A stretch of DNA of 64,000 bases from Variovorax sp. MHTC-1 (GCF_003984645.1 NZ_RWKI01000016.1:1-64000); one strand, 5' to 3'. Positions 55,625-64,000 are shown, numbered from the stretch's first letter. Numbers and translations are program-made. Notes: generated by a model not told the origin, from the sequence alone.

Positions 55625-56950
55625 ATGCCTGCACCTCTATTTCCCGTCGAGTCCAGTCTGGATCTGCCGACGCACGCCGACGTGGTCGTGATTGGCGGCG
55701 GCATCATCGGAGTTTTTGCTGCCTACTACATGGCAAAGCGCGGGATGAAGGTCGCGCTCGTGGAAAAGGGGCGTGTCGGCGCTGAACAATCGAGCCGGAA
55801 CTGGGGTTGGTGCCGTCAGCAGAACCGAGATGCTCGCGAATTGCCGATGGCAACAAAGAGCCTGGACCTGTGGGAACAATTCGCGGCAGAAACCGGCGAA
55901 GTGACGGGGTTCCAGAGATGCGGATTGCTCTATCTCAGTAACAGCGAAAAGGAATTGGCCGGCTGGGCTCGCTGGGGGGAGTTTGCGCGCACCGTCGACG
56001 TGAAAACCCAGATGCTCACCGCGGACGAGGCGGCGCAACGCGGTCGGGCGACCGGCAAGCCTTGGAAAGGCGGTGTCTTTGCTCCTACCGACGGCATTGC
56101 GGACCCATCCCGTGCTGCCCCTGCCGTAGCGCGGGCCGTCATGAGACTTGGCGGCACGGTACACCAGGGCTGCGCGGCGCGGGGCGTCGAGACTGAGGGC
56201 GGTCGGCTCTCGGCAGTGGTCACCGAGAATGGAACGATCCGCACCAAGGTCGCGGTGCTTGCCGGAGGAGCCTGGGCATCCTCGTTCTGTCGCCAGCATG
56301 GCATTCGGTTTCCCCAGGCTGCGATCCGGCAGACGGTGCTGTCGGTTGCCAAGAGTGGCAAGGAGATGCCGGCTGCGCTCCACACGACCAACGTTTCCAT
56401 GACGCGGCGTGTGGACGGCGGATATACCTTGGCCATCAGCGGTCGAGGACGCGTTGACCCAACGCCGCAACTTCTCCGTTTCGCACCGCAGTTCCTGCCC
56501 ATGTTCCAACGGAGATGGCGCAATCTAGCGCCCGGCGGACTGGAAGGCGTCCGCTCGGGCCATGAAGGCTGGTTTCGCTGGCGGCTCGACAAGCCGACGC
56601 CGATGGAGCGGATGCGCATTCTCGATCCGAAGGTGGACGCATCGGTTGTTCACCTGACGTACAAGCGTGCGGTAGAGATGGTGCCGATGCTGATGGAGAG
56701 TTCGGTCACGGCAGCCTGGGCCGGCTATGTGGACAGCACGCCTGACGGCGTCCCGGGCATCGGCGAGATGTCGAGCCTGCGTGGACTCGTGCTGGCGGCC
56801 GGGTTCAGTGGCCATGGCTTCGGTATTGGCCCTGGGGCCGGCCATCTGATTGCCGACATCGTCAGCGGCGCCGAACCCCTCGTCGATCCCCGCCCGTACC
56901 ACCCGGACAGATTCCTGTCTTCGGCGTGGGGCAAGGTCGCGGACTTCTAG
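55625..56950 (+). CDS. FAD-dependent amine/amino-acid oxidoreductase (DAO family)
   Basis: A 441-residue DAO-type flavoprotein. The dinucleotide-binding GGGIIGVFAAYYMAKRG, with Glu ending the second strand (VALVEKG), binds FAD; AEQSSRNWGWCRQQNRD carries the usual region for covalent or close flavin contact; the C-terminus GLVLAAGFSGHGFGIGPG closes the fold. It would oxidise a C-N bond, giving an imine and then an aldehyde or oxoacid. The substrate is unknown. Confidence 0.88.
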   Translation: MPAPLFPVESSLDLPTHADVVVIGGGIIGVFAAYYMAKRGMKVALVEKGRVGAEQSSRNWGWCRQQNRDARELPMATKSLDLWEQFAAETGEVTGFQRCGLLYLSNSEKELAGWARWGEFARTVDVKTQMLTADEAAQRGRATGKPWKGGVFAPTDGIADPSRAAPAVARAVMRLGGTVHQGCAARGVETEGGRLSAVVTENGTIRTKVAVLAGGAWASSFCRQHGIRFPQAAIRQTVLSVAKSGKEMPAALHTTNVSMTRRVDGGYTLAISGRGRVDPTPQLLRFAPQFLPMFQRRWRNLAPGGLEGVRSGHEGWFRWRLDKPTPMERMRILDPKVDASVVHLTYKRAVEMVPMLMESSVTAAWAGYVDSTPDGVPGIGEMSSLRGLVLAAGFSGHGFGIGPGAGHLIADIVSGAEPLVDPRPYHPDRFLSSAWGKVADF

Positions 56951-56959
56951 AGCTAGCCC

Positions 56960-57859
56960 ATGACGTTCGATCCCTCCCGTGGCCTGCACGCACCGGCGGA
57001 CAAAATGGCGCCGCACCTGACCGCGCTGCGCGTCGATCACTTGCCGGACGCGGTCAGACAATCCTCCGCGCTGGGATGGCCATATCGCGAGGCCGACTGG
57101 CGCTTCGCGTTCGATCTCGGCAGCGGGTTCGCGGCGGAAGTCGATGGCCGGCTGGTCGCCACGGCGATGTGGTGGCCCTATGGCGAGACCCATGCCTCGG
57201 TGGGCATGATCATCGTTGACCCAGGCATGCAAGGGCGAGGCCTAGGGCGTGCCTTGATGGGACAGTTGCTCCGTGAAACGAGCAACCGTACGGTTTTCCT
57301 GAACTCCACTCAGGAGGGGCTCCCGCTCTACACGCAACTCGGGTTCGTCGCCCGCGGGCAGGTGTTCCAGCATCAGGCCGTACTGCCCGCGGAAACCGTT
57401 CTTGCCCCCACACCGGCGGGCGTACGTCCCATCCAAGCAGGAGATGGCGAAAGGGTGCGCCGGTTGGACCTGGCCGCCACGGGGATGGACCGGACTGCAT
57501 TGTTGGATGCATTGTTCGGAGCCGGGACGACGATGGTCATCGATCGGGGCGTCGGTGTGTCGGCTTACGCGTGCGCGCGGGAATTTGGACATGGCGTGGT
57601 GATCGGGCCGGTGGTCGCAACGGGAGCAAGTAGTGCTGCTGATGCGATGGACCTCATCGCCGCACTCGCCGGCCGAGCCCGCGGCCGGTTCCTTCGCATT
57701 GACGTGACCGAGAGCAGCGGTCTCTCTGCATGGCTGACCGACATAGGGCTGCCCTGCGTCGGCCATGCAGTGCCAATGGTGCGCGACACCCAGGCTCGCC
57801 CGATCGATGCTGATGTGGGCGTGCGCCTGTTTGCCCTTTCCAACCAGTCGTTCGGCTGA
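56960..57859 (+). CDS. GNAT family acetyltransferase with two domains
   Basis: A 299-residue protein: an N-terminal GNAT domain (about 15-140) with the acetyl-CoA loop VDPGMQGRGLGRALMG and YTQLGFVARG, followed by a second, divergent GNAT-like domain of the Acetyltransf_18 type (about 155-290). It starts 9 bp after the preceding oxidase stop and could acetylate an amine in the same pathway, protecting or inactivating it. Confidence 0.85.
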   Translation: MTFDPSRGLHAPADKMAPHLTALRVDHLPDAVRQSSALGWPYREADWRFAFDLGSGFAAEVDGRLVATAMWWPYGETHASVGMIIVDPGMQGRGLGRALMGQLLRETSNRTVFLNSTQEGLPLYTQLGFVARGQVFQHQAVLPAETVLAPTPAGVRPIQAGDGERVRRLDLAATGMDRTALLDALFGAGTTMVIDRGVGVSAYACAREFGHGVVIGPVVATGASSAADAMDLIAALAGRARGRFLRIDVTESSGLSAWLTDIGLPCVGHAVPMVRDTQARPIDADVGVRLFALSNQSFG

Positions 57860-57911
57860 CTCGCCGACTCATCCATGCAAATGCGTCCTCCGCGATGATG
57901 GAAATTTGAAT

Positions 57912-59189
57912 ATGAAACTGATGCCCTACTGGCTCGATACCTCGCCGAAATTCACCGATGGGCAGACGGAGGCGCCCAGCGGCAACGTCGATGTGGCGGT
58001 GGTTGGTGCAGGCTTTACCGGTTTGTCCGCAGCAATCGCACTGGCGAAGAAAGGCGCAAGCGTTGCAATGTTCGACGTCGGAACCGTGGGCAATGCTGCT
58101 TCCGGTCGCAACGGCGGCATGTGCAATAACGGCTTCGCACAGGACTATTGCGCTTTGTCGAACAGACTCGGGCGAGAGCGCGCCAACATGCTCTATCGCG
58201 CTTTCGACGCGGGCGTTTGCAAAGTGGAGTCGCTGATCGCGGAGGAAGGCATCGACTGTGATTTCAAGCGTGTCGGCAAGCTCAAGCTCGCTGCCAAGCC
58301 AGAGCACTACGACAAGCTGGCCCGCTCGCAGGCACTGATGGAGAAGGAATGCGATCCAGACACCTATATGGTGACGCGGGCAGAACTGCGGAACGAGATC
58401 GGGTCGGATCAGTATTTTGGCGGTCTGGTCTTCCGCAAGAGCGCAGGCATGCACGTGGGCCGTTATGGCCACGGCCTTGCCGTGGCGGCAGCGAAGCGCG
58501 GCGTGCGCATCTACGAGAATGCGCCCGTCCTTGGCCTCAAACGCCAAGCCGGTTCAGTGCATCAGATCGAAACACCTAAGGGCAGCATCCGCGCCAAACA
58601 GGTGCTGCTTGCGACCGGTACGTCGACCGTGGGGCCATTGGCCTGGTTCCGTCGTCGCATCGTGCCCGTGGGTGCATTCATCATCGTGACCGAACCGCTG
58701 TCGGTCGAAGTGCTCGATCGGCTAACGCCGCGGCGCCGAATGACGACGGACACGAAAAACTTCGTCAACTACTTCCGCGTCACACCGGACAACCGCTTGC
58801 TGTTCGGTGGCCGCGCGCGTTTTGCGACGACCAACCCCGAATCGGACATGAAGAGCGGCGCCATCCTGCAACGATCACTCGTGGAAGTCTTCCCCGAGCT
58901 GAGAGATACCCGCATCGATTACTGCTGGGGCGGCATGGTCGATATGACACGCGATCGCTTGCCGCGGGCCGGAGAGCGCAACGGCCTTTTCTATTCCATG
59001 GGCTACAGTGGGCACGGAACCCATATGTCGACCTACATGGGCGCGATCATGGCGGAGGTGCTGGATGGCCGCGCGGACCTGAACCCATGGCGGGATTTCG
59101 ATTGGCCGGCGATTCCCGGCCATTTCGGCAAGCCATGGTTTCTTCCTATCGTCGGCGCTTATTACCGTTTCCAGGATCTGGTGCGCTGA
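57912..59189 (+). CDS. FAD-dependent oxidoreductase, gamma-glutamylputrescine oxidase-like (PuuB type)
   Basis: The 425-residue DAO flavoprotein resembles PuuB, which oxidises gamma-glutamylputrescine. Marks are VAVVGAGFTGLSAAIALAKKG for FAD, ASGRNGGMCNNGF near the flavin, and MGYSGHGTHMSTYMG at the C-terminus. With the aldehyde dehydrogenase at 54109 it gives the middle two steps of a Puu-like route, but no PuuA ligase or PuuD hydrolase is in the window. The true substrate may be another N-substituted amine. Confidence 0.88.
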   Translation: MKLMPYWLDTSPKFTDGQTEAPSGNVDVAVVGAGFTGLSAAIALAKKGASVAMFDVGTVGNAASGRNGGMCNNGFAQDYCALSNRLGRERANMLYRAFDAGVCKVESLIAEEGIDCDFKRVGKLKLAAKPEHYDKLARSQALMEKECDPDTYMVTRAELRNEIGSDQYFGGLVFRKSAGMHVGRYGHGLAVAAAKRGVRIYENAPVLGLKRQAGSVHQIETPKGSIRAKQVLLATGTSTVGPLAWFRRRIVPVGAFIIVTEPLSVEVLDRLTPRRRMTTDTKNFVNYFRVTPDNRLLFGGRARFATTNPESDMKSGAILQRSLVEVFPELRDTRIDYCWGGMVDMTRDRLPRAGERNGLFYSMGYSGHGTHMSTYMGAIMAEVLDGRADLNPWRDFDWPAIPGHFGKPWFLPIVGAYYRFQDLVR

Positions 59190-59391
59190 GTACCTTCGGC
59201 GACGATGCGCCCCAGGCAGCGGAGCCACGGCATCGAGCACTGACATCGGCCACCGCGCCCGGGGCCGCCTGCTGCGCACCGACATCGTCCTCCGCCAAGG
59301 CGGCACTGCCAGCCCTTCACCGACTATCTGGGCTGAGGAGGCGGCCTTTCCAGTTCGACCGGCGACTGCCATACTCCGCATTGAATCCTGA

Positions 59392-60201
59392 ATGTCGCGA
59401 AGCCCCTTCGTTTTCGCCGTTCTTGCCGTTCTAGCACTATCGCCATGGCTTGCGAGGTCGGTTTCCTGCGCCCCCGCAGAGACCAGGAATGAAATCCTCG
59501 AACTCTCCGCTGCGACGGAGCCCCCCGTCATCGCAAGCGCGGACTGGGAAGGCCTTCGGCGCGACACCTGGTACTTCGTGGGCTATCAGGCTGCGACGAT
59601 CGCCGTGCTCTACGCGCTACCGGCCGAGCAGACGCGTTTCGACCGGAGCGGCGCGAGCTACGGCAAGTGGCGCGACAACGTCACGAACCCGGTCTGGGAC
59701 CGGGACAATCATTTCGTCAACTACGTGCTCCATCCCTATTGGGGTGCGGCGTACTACATCCGGGCCCGGGAGCGCGGCCTGGACCGCTGGCAGTCCCTGG
59801 GCTACTCCGCCTTGCTCTCGGCGGTCTACGAATTCGGCGCCGAGGCCTTGTTCGAGCCGGTCTCCTACCAGGACCTCGTCATCACGCCCCTGGCGGGCTG
59901 GCTGCTCGGGGAGTACGTGTTCTCGCCCATCCGCGAGTCGATCAAGGCGAAGCCGGGCGAGCTCGACGCCATGGACAAGGTCGCACTGGTCCTCACCGAC
60001 CCTCTGGGCGCGCTCAATGGCCTGACCGATCGAATCTTCGGCGTCGAAACCCAGATCAGCCTGGCGCCCATCCGGCCGATCGGCCCGTCAGCACCCGCGG
60101 CGGCGGCAGCGCTTGCCGAAGGCCGAGGCAGCTGGCCAGGGCCGCACCGCACCAGCCCGAGAGCTGTGAGCTGGGGCCTGCAACTGCAGGTGCGCTGGTA
60201 G
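59392..60201 (+). CDS. DUF3943-like exported or membrane-associated protein
   Basis: A 269-residue protein with a hydrophobic N-terminal signal (about 5-27) and a body rich in aromatic residues: DNHFVNYVLHPYWGAAYYIRARERG and SALLSAVYEFGAEALFEPVSYQDLV fit DUF3943, thought to be membrane-embedded. The C-terminal 40 residues are proline/alanine-rich and end in an aromatic-Trp (LQLQVRW), a hint of outer-membrane insertion. Function unknown. Confidence 0.75.
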   Translation: MSRSPFVFAVLAVLALSPWLARSVSCAPAETRNEILELSAATEPPVIASADWEGLRRDTWYFVGYQAATIAVLYALPAEQTRFDRSGASYGKWRDNVTNPVWDRDNHFVNYVLHPYWGAAYYIRARERGLDRWQSLGYSALLSAVYEFGAEALFEPVSYQDLVITPLAGWLLGEYVFSPIRESIKAKPGELDAMDKVALVLTDPLGALNGLTDRIFGVETQISLAPIRPIGPSAPAAAAALAEGRGSWPGPHRTSPRAVSWGLQLQVRW

Positions 60202-60400
60202 CGATTTGAAGCCTGACAGCAGTCGCTCAATGCTTCATCAGGCGGCGGACGAGGCACCGTCCGCATCGACGGTGCGCGGCTTCTCGCTCGTCAGCTGGGC
60301 TGCGGCGGCCTGAGCTTTGCGGCGATCTCGGATGGAGCATCGCGAGCTACCGCGGTTTTGCGAGCTGCCACGGGTGCCGCCCGATCAAGCCGGCCCCGCC

Positions 60401-60604
60401 TCAGCCCGACGATGACGACGTGCGCTTGGCGTCCTTCGCGTCGTCGTCGTCCTCCTCGGCCATACTTAGAATGTCCTGGGACGAGAGCTTCCCGATCAAT
60501 TCAGGATGGTCGCGGTTCACATGCGCCTGTACTGCCGCGAGAAGTTCCTCATCGGTGGAGCCACGGACCGCTTCGCCGCATTCGCAGTTGATCAGCTTTG
60601 CCAT
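60401..60604 (-). CDS. DUF1059 family small protein
   Basis: A 67-residue protein starting AKLINCECGEAVRGSTDEEL with VQAHVNRDHPEL, the Cys/His arrangement of DUF1059 (CxC...H...H), which could bind zinc. The tail is an acidic run and a Ser-rich end. It is divergent from the BTAD regulator, with only 29 bp between starts, so the promoters must overlap the genes. Confidence 0.85.
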   Translation of the reverse strand: MAKLINCECGEAVRGSTDEELLAAVQAHVNRDHPELIGKLSSQDILSMAEEDDDDAKDAKRTSSSSG

Positions 60605-60633
60605 GTCTTCCTCCTTTCAACGGGGGTGTCAGT

Positions 60634-61446
60634 ATGGTGCCAGACGAGGATGGAGAAAACCTTGGCGAAACATTGGCGCCCGGGGCGGAAACGCGGATCC
60701 AGCTGTGCGGCCGCCTGGTGGCCAAGCTCGAGGGACGGCGCATCGAAGAACTTTTGCCGGGGCGGCAAGGCCGGCTTCTCTTCGCCTATCTCGCAGCGCA
60801 ACGCAGGCACGCCGTTACTCGATCGCAGCTCACGAACGCGCTCTGGCCGAACAATCCTCCGCCTGCTGCCGACGCGGCACTCAGCGCCTTGCTCACCAAG
60901 CTCCGAGGGGTGCTGGGCACGCACGCCGTAGTCGGAAAGCAGGAGCTGCGGCTGGTGCTTCCCGCCGATGCTTGGATCGACTTGGAAGCCGCCCTCGAGG
61001 GACTGCATCGGGCGGAGTCTGCCGTCTCGCGCCAGGATTGGACGGCAGCATGGGGGCCGGCCCGCGTGGCCTTGCACATTGCCATGCGGCCCTTTCTTCC
61101 AGGCTATGACGCACCCTGGGTCGACGCGACCCGCGAACAGATCGAAGACGTCCTGCTCCGAGCCCACGAGTGCGTCGCCGTCACCGGTCTCGCACTGCGC
61201 CGGAGCGAGCTGGCATCGGCCGCGCGTTCGGCGCGCGCGCTGATGAAACTGGCGCCCTACCGGGAATCGGGATACCGCTTCATGATGGAAATCCTTTCGC
61301 TCCAAGGCAATGTCGCCGAGGCGCTGCTGATCTACGAGCGCTTGCGCCGATTGCTGTCCGACGAGCTCGGCGTCTCCCCCAGTCCCGCGACGCTGGCCGT
61401 TCACAAGCGGCTTCTCCAGGGCGACACCGCGCGCCGAGGGGCGTAG
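60634..61446 (+). CDS. BTAD (SARP-like) transcriptional regulator domain protein
   Basis: A 270-residue protein. Residues ~20-110 are a winged helix-turn-helix of the OmpR/SARP kind (GRQGRLLFAYLAAQRRHAVT, SQLTNALWPNN, LRGVLG), followed by the bacterial transcriptional activation domain, a TPR-like helical repeat (about 120-260; RESGYRFMMEILSLQGN, ALLIYERLRRLLSDELGVSP). ATG at 60634 is preceded by GGGGG. In larger relatives this N-terminal half is joined to cyclase or ATPase domains; a cyclase piece lies directly after the stop in another frame, so this gene may be the front half of a broken fusion. Confidence 0.8.
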   Translation: MVPDEDGENLGETLAPGAETRIQLCGRLVAKLEGRRIEELLPGRQGRLLFAYLAAQRRHAVTRSQLTNALWPNNPPPAADAALSALLTKLRGVLGTHAVVGKQELRLVLPADAWIDLEAALEGLHRAESAVSRQDWTAAWGPARVALHIAMRPFLPGYDAPWVDATREQIEDVLLRAHECVAVTGLALRRSELASAARSARALMKLAPYRESGYRFMMEILSLQGNVAEALLIYERLRRLLSDELGVSPSPATLAVHKRLLQGDTARRGA

Positions 61447-61448
61447 CG

Positions 61449-61607
61449 CGCGAACTGAAGACCGTCCTGTTCACCGACATCGCCGGCTCGACTGAGCTCG
61501 CGGCGGCTATCGGAGATCGTGCCTGGCAGGATCTCCTGAAGTACCAGGACATCCTTCGGCGGCAGCTCGAAGGAGCGTGGCCCACCGACGGCCAGCTCGT
61601 GCAGGCA
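61449..61607 (+). pseudogene. Class III adenylate cyclase N-terminal remnant
   Basis: 53 codons in a frame different from the BTAD gene encode RELKTVLFTDIAGSTELAAA followed by IGDRAWQDLLKYQDILRRQL, the start of a class III cyclase with the first metal-binding Asp. The rest of the domain is missing: after GQLVQA the frame becomes unrelated, then runs on open into the next gene. This is a truncated cyclase separated from the BTAD part by a frameshift. Confidence 0.75.
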
Positions 61608-61694
61608 AGCTTTGCACGACGAGCTGCTAATCTTCTGCGCTCGACCGCATCGCGCGTCGCCGGCAAACGGTCAGCCATCGATTGGAGCCCAGCC

Positions 61695-62675
61695 ATGCGA
61701 ATCACCATCCTCGACGACTACTTCGACACGCTGCGCACCCTGGAGTGCTTCCGCAAGCTCGAGGGCCATCAAGTCACGGTCTGGAACGACCACGTTCAGG
61801 ACGACGAAGGGCTCTCGCAGCGCCTGCGCGACACCGAGGCGCTGGTGCTGATTCGCGAGCGGACCCAAATTCGCGCACCGCTGCTCGCGCGCTTGCCGAA
61901 GCTGCGTCTGATCAGCCAACGCAGCGTGTTTCCCCATATCGACGTCGATGCCTGCACCAGGCTTGGCATCGTGGTGTCGTCGAGCCAGCATCCCGGCACG
62001 CCCTCCTACGCGGCAGCGGAGCTGACCTGGGCGCTCGTGCTTGCCGCGGCGCGCCAGATCCCTCAGCAGGTGGCCGCGATGAAGGCCGGACGCTGGCAGA
62101 TCGGCGTGGGCACCACGCTGCGAGGCAAGACCCTGGGCGTGTTCGGATACGGCCGCATCGGCAGCGAGGTCGCCCGTTACGCGAGGGCGTTCGGCATGGA
62201 GGTGCTGATCTGGTCGAGCGAAGCGTCGCTGGCCCGCGCACGCGCGGATGGCTTTCGCGTTGCCGAGAGCCAGGCCGATTTCTTCAGCCGATGCGATGTA
62301 CTGAGCCTGCATCTGCGCCTGGTCGACCGCACACGCGGCATCGTCGGCGCCGAGGACCTGGCGCGCATGAAGCCGTCGGCGCTGCTGGTCAACACCAGCC
62401 GCGCCGCCCTGATCGCGCCGGGGGCGCTGGTTGCAGCATTGAAGGCCGGGCGACCCGGCGGCGCTGCGGTCGACGTCTACGAAGACGAGCCCGTGCGGGA
62501 TCCGCGCCATCCGCTGCTGGAGCTGGACAACGTGATCTGCACGCCTCACATCGGCTACGTGTCGCGCGACGAGTACGAAGTCCAGTTCACGGACGTCTTC
62601 GATCAAATCGTTGCGTACGCTGCCGGCAACCCGATCAACGTGGTGAACCCTGAGGTCCTGAGTCGGCGTCGATGA
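61695..62675 (+). CDS. D-2-hydroxyacid dehydrogenase family protein
   Basis: A 326-residue NAD-dependent 2-hydroxyacid dehydrogenase: catalytic-domain start MRITILDDYFDTLRTL, NAD motif GVFGYGRIGSEVARYARAF, the arginine of NTSRAALI, the glutamate in VYEDEPV and the catalytic His in CTPHIGYVSRDEYE. It would interconvert a 2-oxoacid and D-2-hydroxyacid or phosphoglycerate-like substrate. The open frame extends upstream through the cyclase remnant; I chose ATG 61695 since homology starts exactly there. Confidence 0.9.
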   Translation: MRITILDDYFDTLRTLECFRKLEGHQVTVWNDHVQDDEGLSQRLRDTEALVLIRERTQIRAPLLARLPKLRLISQRSVFPHIDVDACTRLGIVVSSSQHPGTPSYAAAELTWALVLAAARQIPQQVAAMKAGRWQIGVGTTLRGKTLGVFGYGRIGSEVARYARAFGMEVLIWSSEASLARARADGFRVAESQADFFSRCDVLSLHLRLVDRTRGIVGAEDLARMKPSALLVNTSRAALIAPGALVAALKAGRPGGAAVDVYEDEPVRDPRHPLLELDNVICTPHIGYVSRDEYEVQFTDVFDQIVAYAAGNPINVVNPEVLSRRR

Positions 62676-63029
62676 GAAGCAGAGCCGGTTTCGACGACTC
62701 GGTGTCGACGGGCCACCCAGCCGCACGCCGCACGGCGTCGGGGTTCAGCGATTCACCCCCTTGTTTTCCACATCCCTTATCCCCCGCCGGGTGAACAGAT
62801 CGTCAACTCCGGACTGGGTGCCGAGACCACTCAACCGGGAAAAACGACCTTGGCTGTCGACCCAGTTCTGAGCTTGAACTCCATCCAGCGACGCCTACAC
62901 TTTCGCTACCACGGGCATGTCCATCTCGACGACCCCCGTCGTCGTCCGGCCAGCAACGTGAGCCCCGGCTCGACTTCCGCCGCACATTCGAGTCGTCCGC
63001 CCCGCGGCACCTCAGTTGGAGATCGAGCC
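62676..63029. other. 354-bp gap before the secreted paralogue pair
   Basis: No gene is supported. The last ~90 bases resemble the sequence just upstream of the second paralogue (63540-63616): both read CTCGACTTC-GCCGCA, then ATTCGAGTC-like sequence, then a GGAG before the ATG. The duplication that made the two genes included this leader. A weak TCGAC/GTCGA hairpin lies near 62688. Confidence 0.4.
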
Positions 63030-63527
63030 ATGAAAGAGCTTGTTCCCTCAGCCGCGCGCGGCACGGGCCACCGGCTTGCGCATGGGGTGGCCGCCTGCGC
63101 CGCGGCTGCCCTCGGATTGATGGCGGCATCGATCCCCGCATCGGCCGACCAGAACGAACGCGCAGATGACGACCGCGGATCGCGCAAGAAGCCGCCGACG
63201 CTCCTGGCGACGCCACCGCTGTACTGGAACAACCTCGAGGGTTTCATCTGCTCGGTCGCGAACGTGGGCACGGCACCCCAGCAAGTCACTGTGACTATGC
63301 ACACGGAGTTCAGGCTCATCGGCGGGGGAGGCCCCTTTCCGGACATTGTCGAGACCATCACACTGCCGCCAGGGCGCATCCGGTCCTTTGGATTCAGCGT
63401 CCCGAGAGTGGTGCCTTTTCCTACGGGGAACTGGTGCGTTTTTGAATCGGCAGACACCAGCGTGCTCCGGGCGAGCGCCGCGATCCGGGATGGAGATCGC
63501 ATTCTCAGCACCATCGTGGCCCAGTGA
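63030..63527 (+). CDS. Exported protein of unknown function, paralogue 1
   Basis: The 165-residue protein has a Sec signal peptide (hydrophobic about 20-38, cleavage after IPASA) and a mature domain of about 125 residues that looks like one beta-sandwich: FICSVANVGTAPQQVTVTMH, IVETITLPPGRIRSFGF, GNWCVFESADTSVLRASAAI. Two cysteines could form a disulfide. It resembles proteins that follow the CARDB-like or PapD-like beta-sandwich pattern, but I cannot name a family. A tandem relative follows at 63617. Confidence 0.7.
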   Translation: MKELVPSAARGTGHRLAHGVAACAAAALGLMAASIPASADQNERADDDRGSRKKPPTLLATPPLYWNNLEGFICSVANVGTAPQQVTVTMHTEFRLIGGGGPFPDIVETITLPPGRIRSFGFSVPRVVPFPTGNWCVFESADTSVLRASAAIRDGDRILSTIVAQ

Positions 63528-63616
63528 AGCCCGTCGGTATTCGCATGCACCCCGACTCGACTTCGCCGCAGATCCGAGTCAGTCCCGATCGCGGCAGTTC
63601 AGATGGAGGCCCAGTC

Positions 63617-64000
63617 ATGAACAACCTGATTTTTTCGGCAGCACGACGCACAAAGCGCGGATTCGCTCATCGGGCGGCCGCATGCGCCTTGGCGGCCATC
63701 GGATCGATGGTGACATCGATTCCCGCATCGGCCGACCCGAACGAAGGCCATCCCGAACGCTCCGGCGGCGCGGGCAAACGGGCGCCGACGGTCCTGGCAA
63801 CGCCACCCTTCTTCCTGGAGACCAATCAAACTGGTGCGTGTGCGCTCTTGAACCTGGGCGCTGTCGCCAGGGAAGTGACCGTCACCTACCACACTGAGGA
63901 AACTCAGCCGGACGGCGCCCCCATTCCGGACGCCGTGACCACCGTCACGATCGAGCCAAATCAGGAGCGCGCCTTGAGATTCGGCTTCGGCATGAGCAGA
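63617..64000 (+). CDS. Exported protein of unknown function, paralogue 2 (3' end outside window)
   Basis: The visible 128 residues align along their length with paralogue 1: signal peptide ending IPASA, the shared PTVLATPP start of the mature part, TVTYHTEE against TVTMHTEF, and FGF near the end. GGAGG lies upstream of the ATG at 63617. The gene continues past the window edge. Confidence 0.7.
   Translation, partial: MNNLIFSAARRTKRGFAHRAAACALAAIGSMVTSIPASADPNEGHPERSGGAGKRAPTVLATPPFFLETNQTGACALLNLGAVAREVTVTYHTEETQPDGAPIPDAVTTVTIEPNQERALRFGFGMSR

Noticed and set aside
61170..61694. Extension of the hydroxyacid dehydrogenase upstream to form one large fusion
   Set aside because: The upstream residues contain an out-of-place cyclase remnant and part of the BTAD gene read in the wrong frame; the enzyme starts properly at ATG 61695.
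62850..63029. N-terminal extension of the first secreted paralogue
   Set aside because: It would put 60 polar residues before a normal signal peptide; the second paralogue has a similar DNA leader but no such extension.

Overview
The window looks like a chromosomal segment of a high-GC betaproteobacterium of the order Burkholderiales, most like Comamonadaceae (Variovorax or a relative). This rests on three things: several periplasmic Bug/TctC-type solute receptors without their own permease, a large proportion of catabolic genes (acyl-CoA dehydrogenases, SDRs, class III CoA transferase, PaoABC-type aldehyde oxidase), and many one-component regulators (LysR, AraC, TetR, Crp, sigma-54 activator). 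No rRNA, tRNA or CRISPR array was seen. The assignment is by gene content, not by a marker gene.

Layout. 1-3100: a FkbM-like methyltransferase, then a minus-strand pair of an RlmN-type radical SAM enzyme and an Ap4A phosphorylase-like protein. 3200-8560: a XylR/DmpR/MopR-type sigma-54 activator divergent from an aldehyde dehydrogenase / coniferyl-alcohol-dehydrogenase-like SDR / esterase operon. The intergenic region carries a near-canonical enhancer palindrome and an exact GG-N10-GC promoter. 8600-14160: a minus-strand SDR / NIPSNAP / Bug receptor / TPP-enzyme group with an AraC regulator. 14320-18130: paoC-paoB-paoA (molybdenum aldehyde oxidoreductase), divergent from another AraC regulator. 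19330-21610: two proteins of unknown function, one of them DUF3500.

21740-31880 is a tightly packed minus-strand operon of ten genes: LLM monooxygenase, a flavin reductase fused to an FCD domain, two unusual acyl-CoA dehydrogenases, an enoyl-CoA hydratase-like protein, an ADP-forming acyl-CoA synthetase, an SDR, a VOC protein, an NTF2-like protein and a third acyl-CoA dehydrogenase. It is divergent from a LysR gene and followed by an SMP-30 lactonase, a class III CoA transferase and a Bug receptor. Together these read as an uncharacterised peripheral pathway that oxidises a (probably cyclic) substrate to CoA esters.

36600-46670 is mostly signalling: a class III cyclase with TolB and TPR regions, a REC-PP2C-STAS protein translationally coupled to a hybrid histidine kinase with an Hpt domain, and a TetR/MFS pair with two clear operator palindromes. 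At 46712-46983 lies a 272-bp MITE-like element with perfect 28-bp terminal inverted repeats and nested internal hairpins. Then come a Crp/Fnr regulator, a large DUF6351-like lipoprotein, and a lipid kinase / metallophosphoesterase / PAP2 phosphatase operon.

53400-59190 appears to be an acquired island: a C-terminal integrase relic sits at its left edge, and the genes (cupin, aldehyde dehydrogenase, two PuuB/DadA-like amine oxidases, a double GNAT protein) look less GC-rich than their neighbours. The right end holds a DUF3943-like protein, a DUF1059 protein, a BTAD regulator followed by an adenylate-cyclase remnant, a 2-hydroxyacid dehydrogenase, and two tandem secreted paralogues, the second cut by the window edge.
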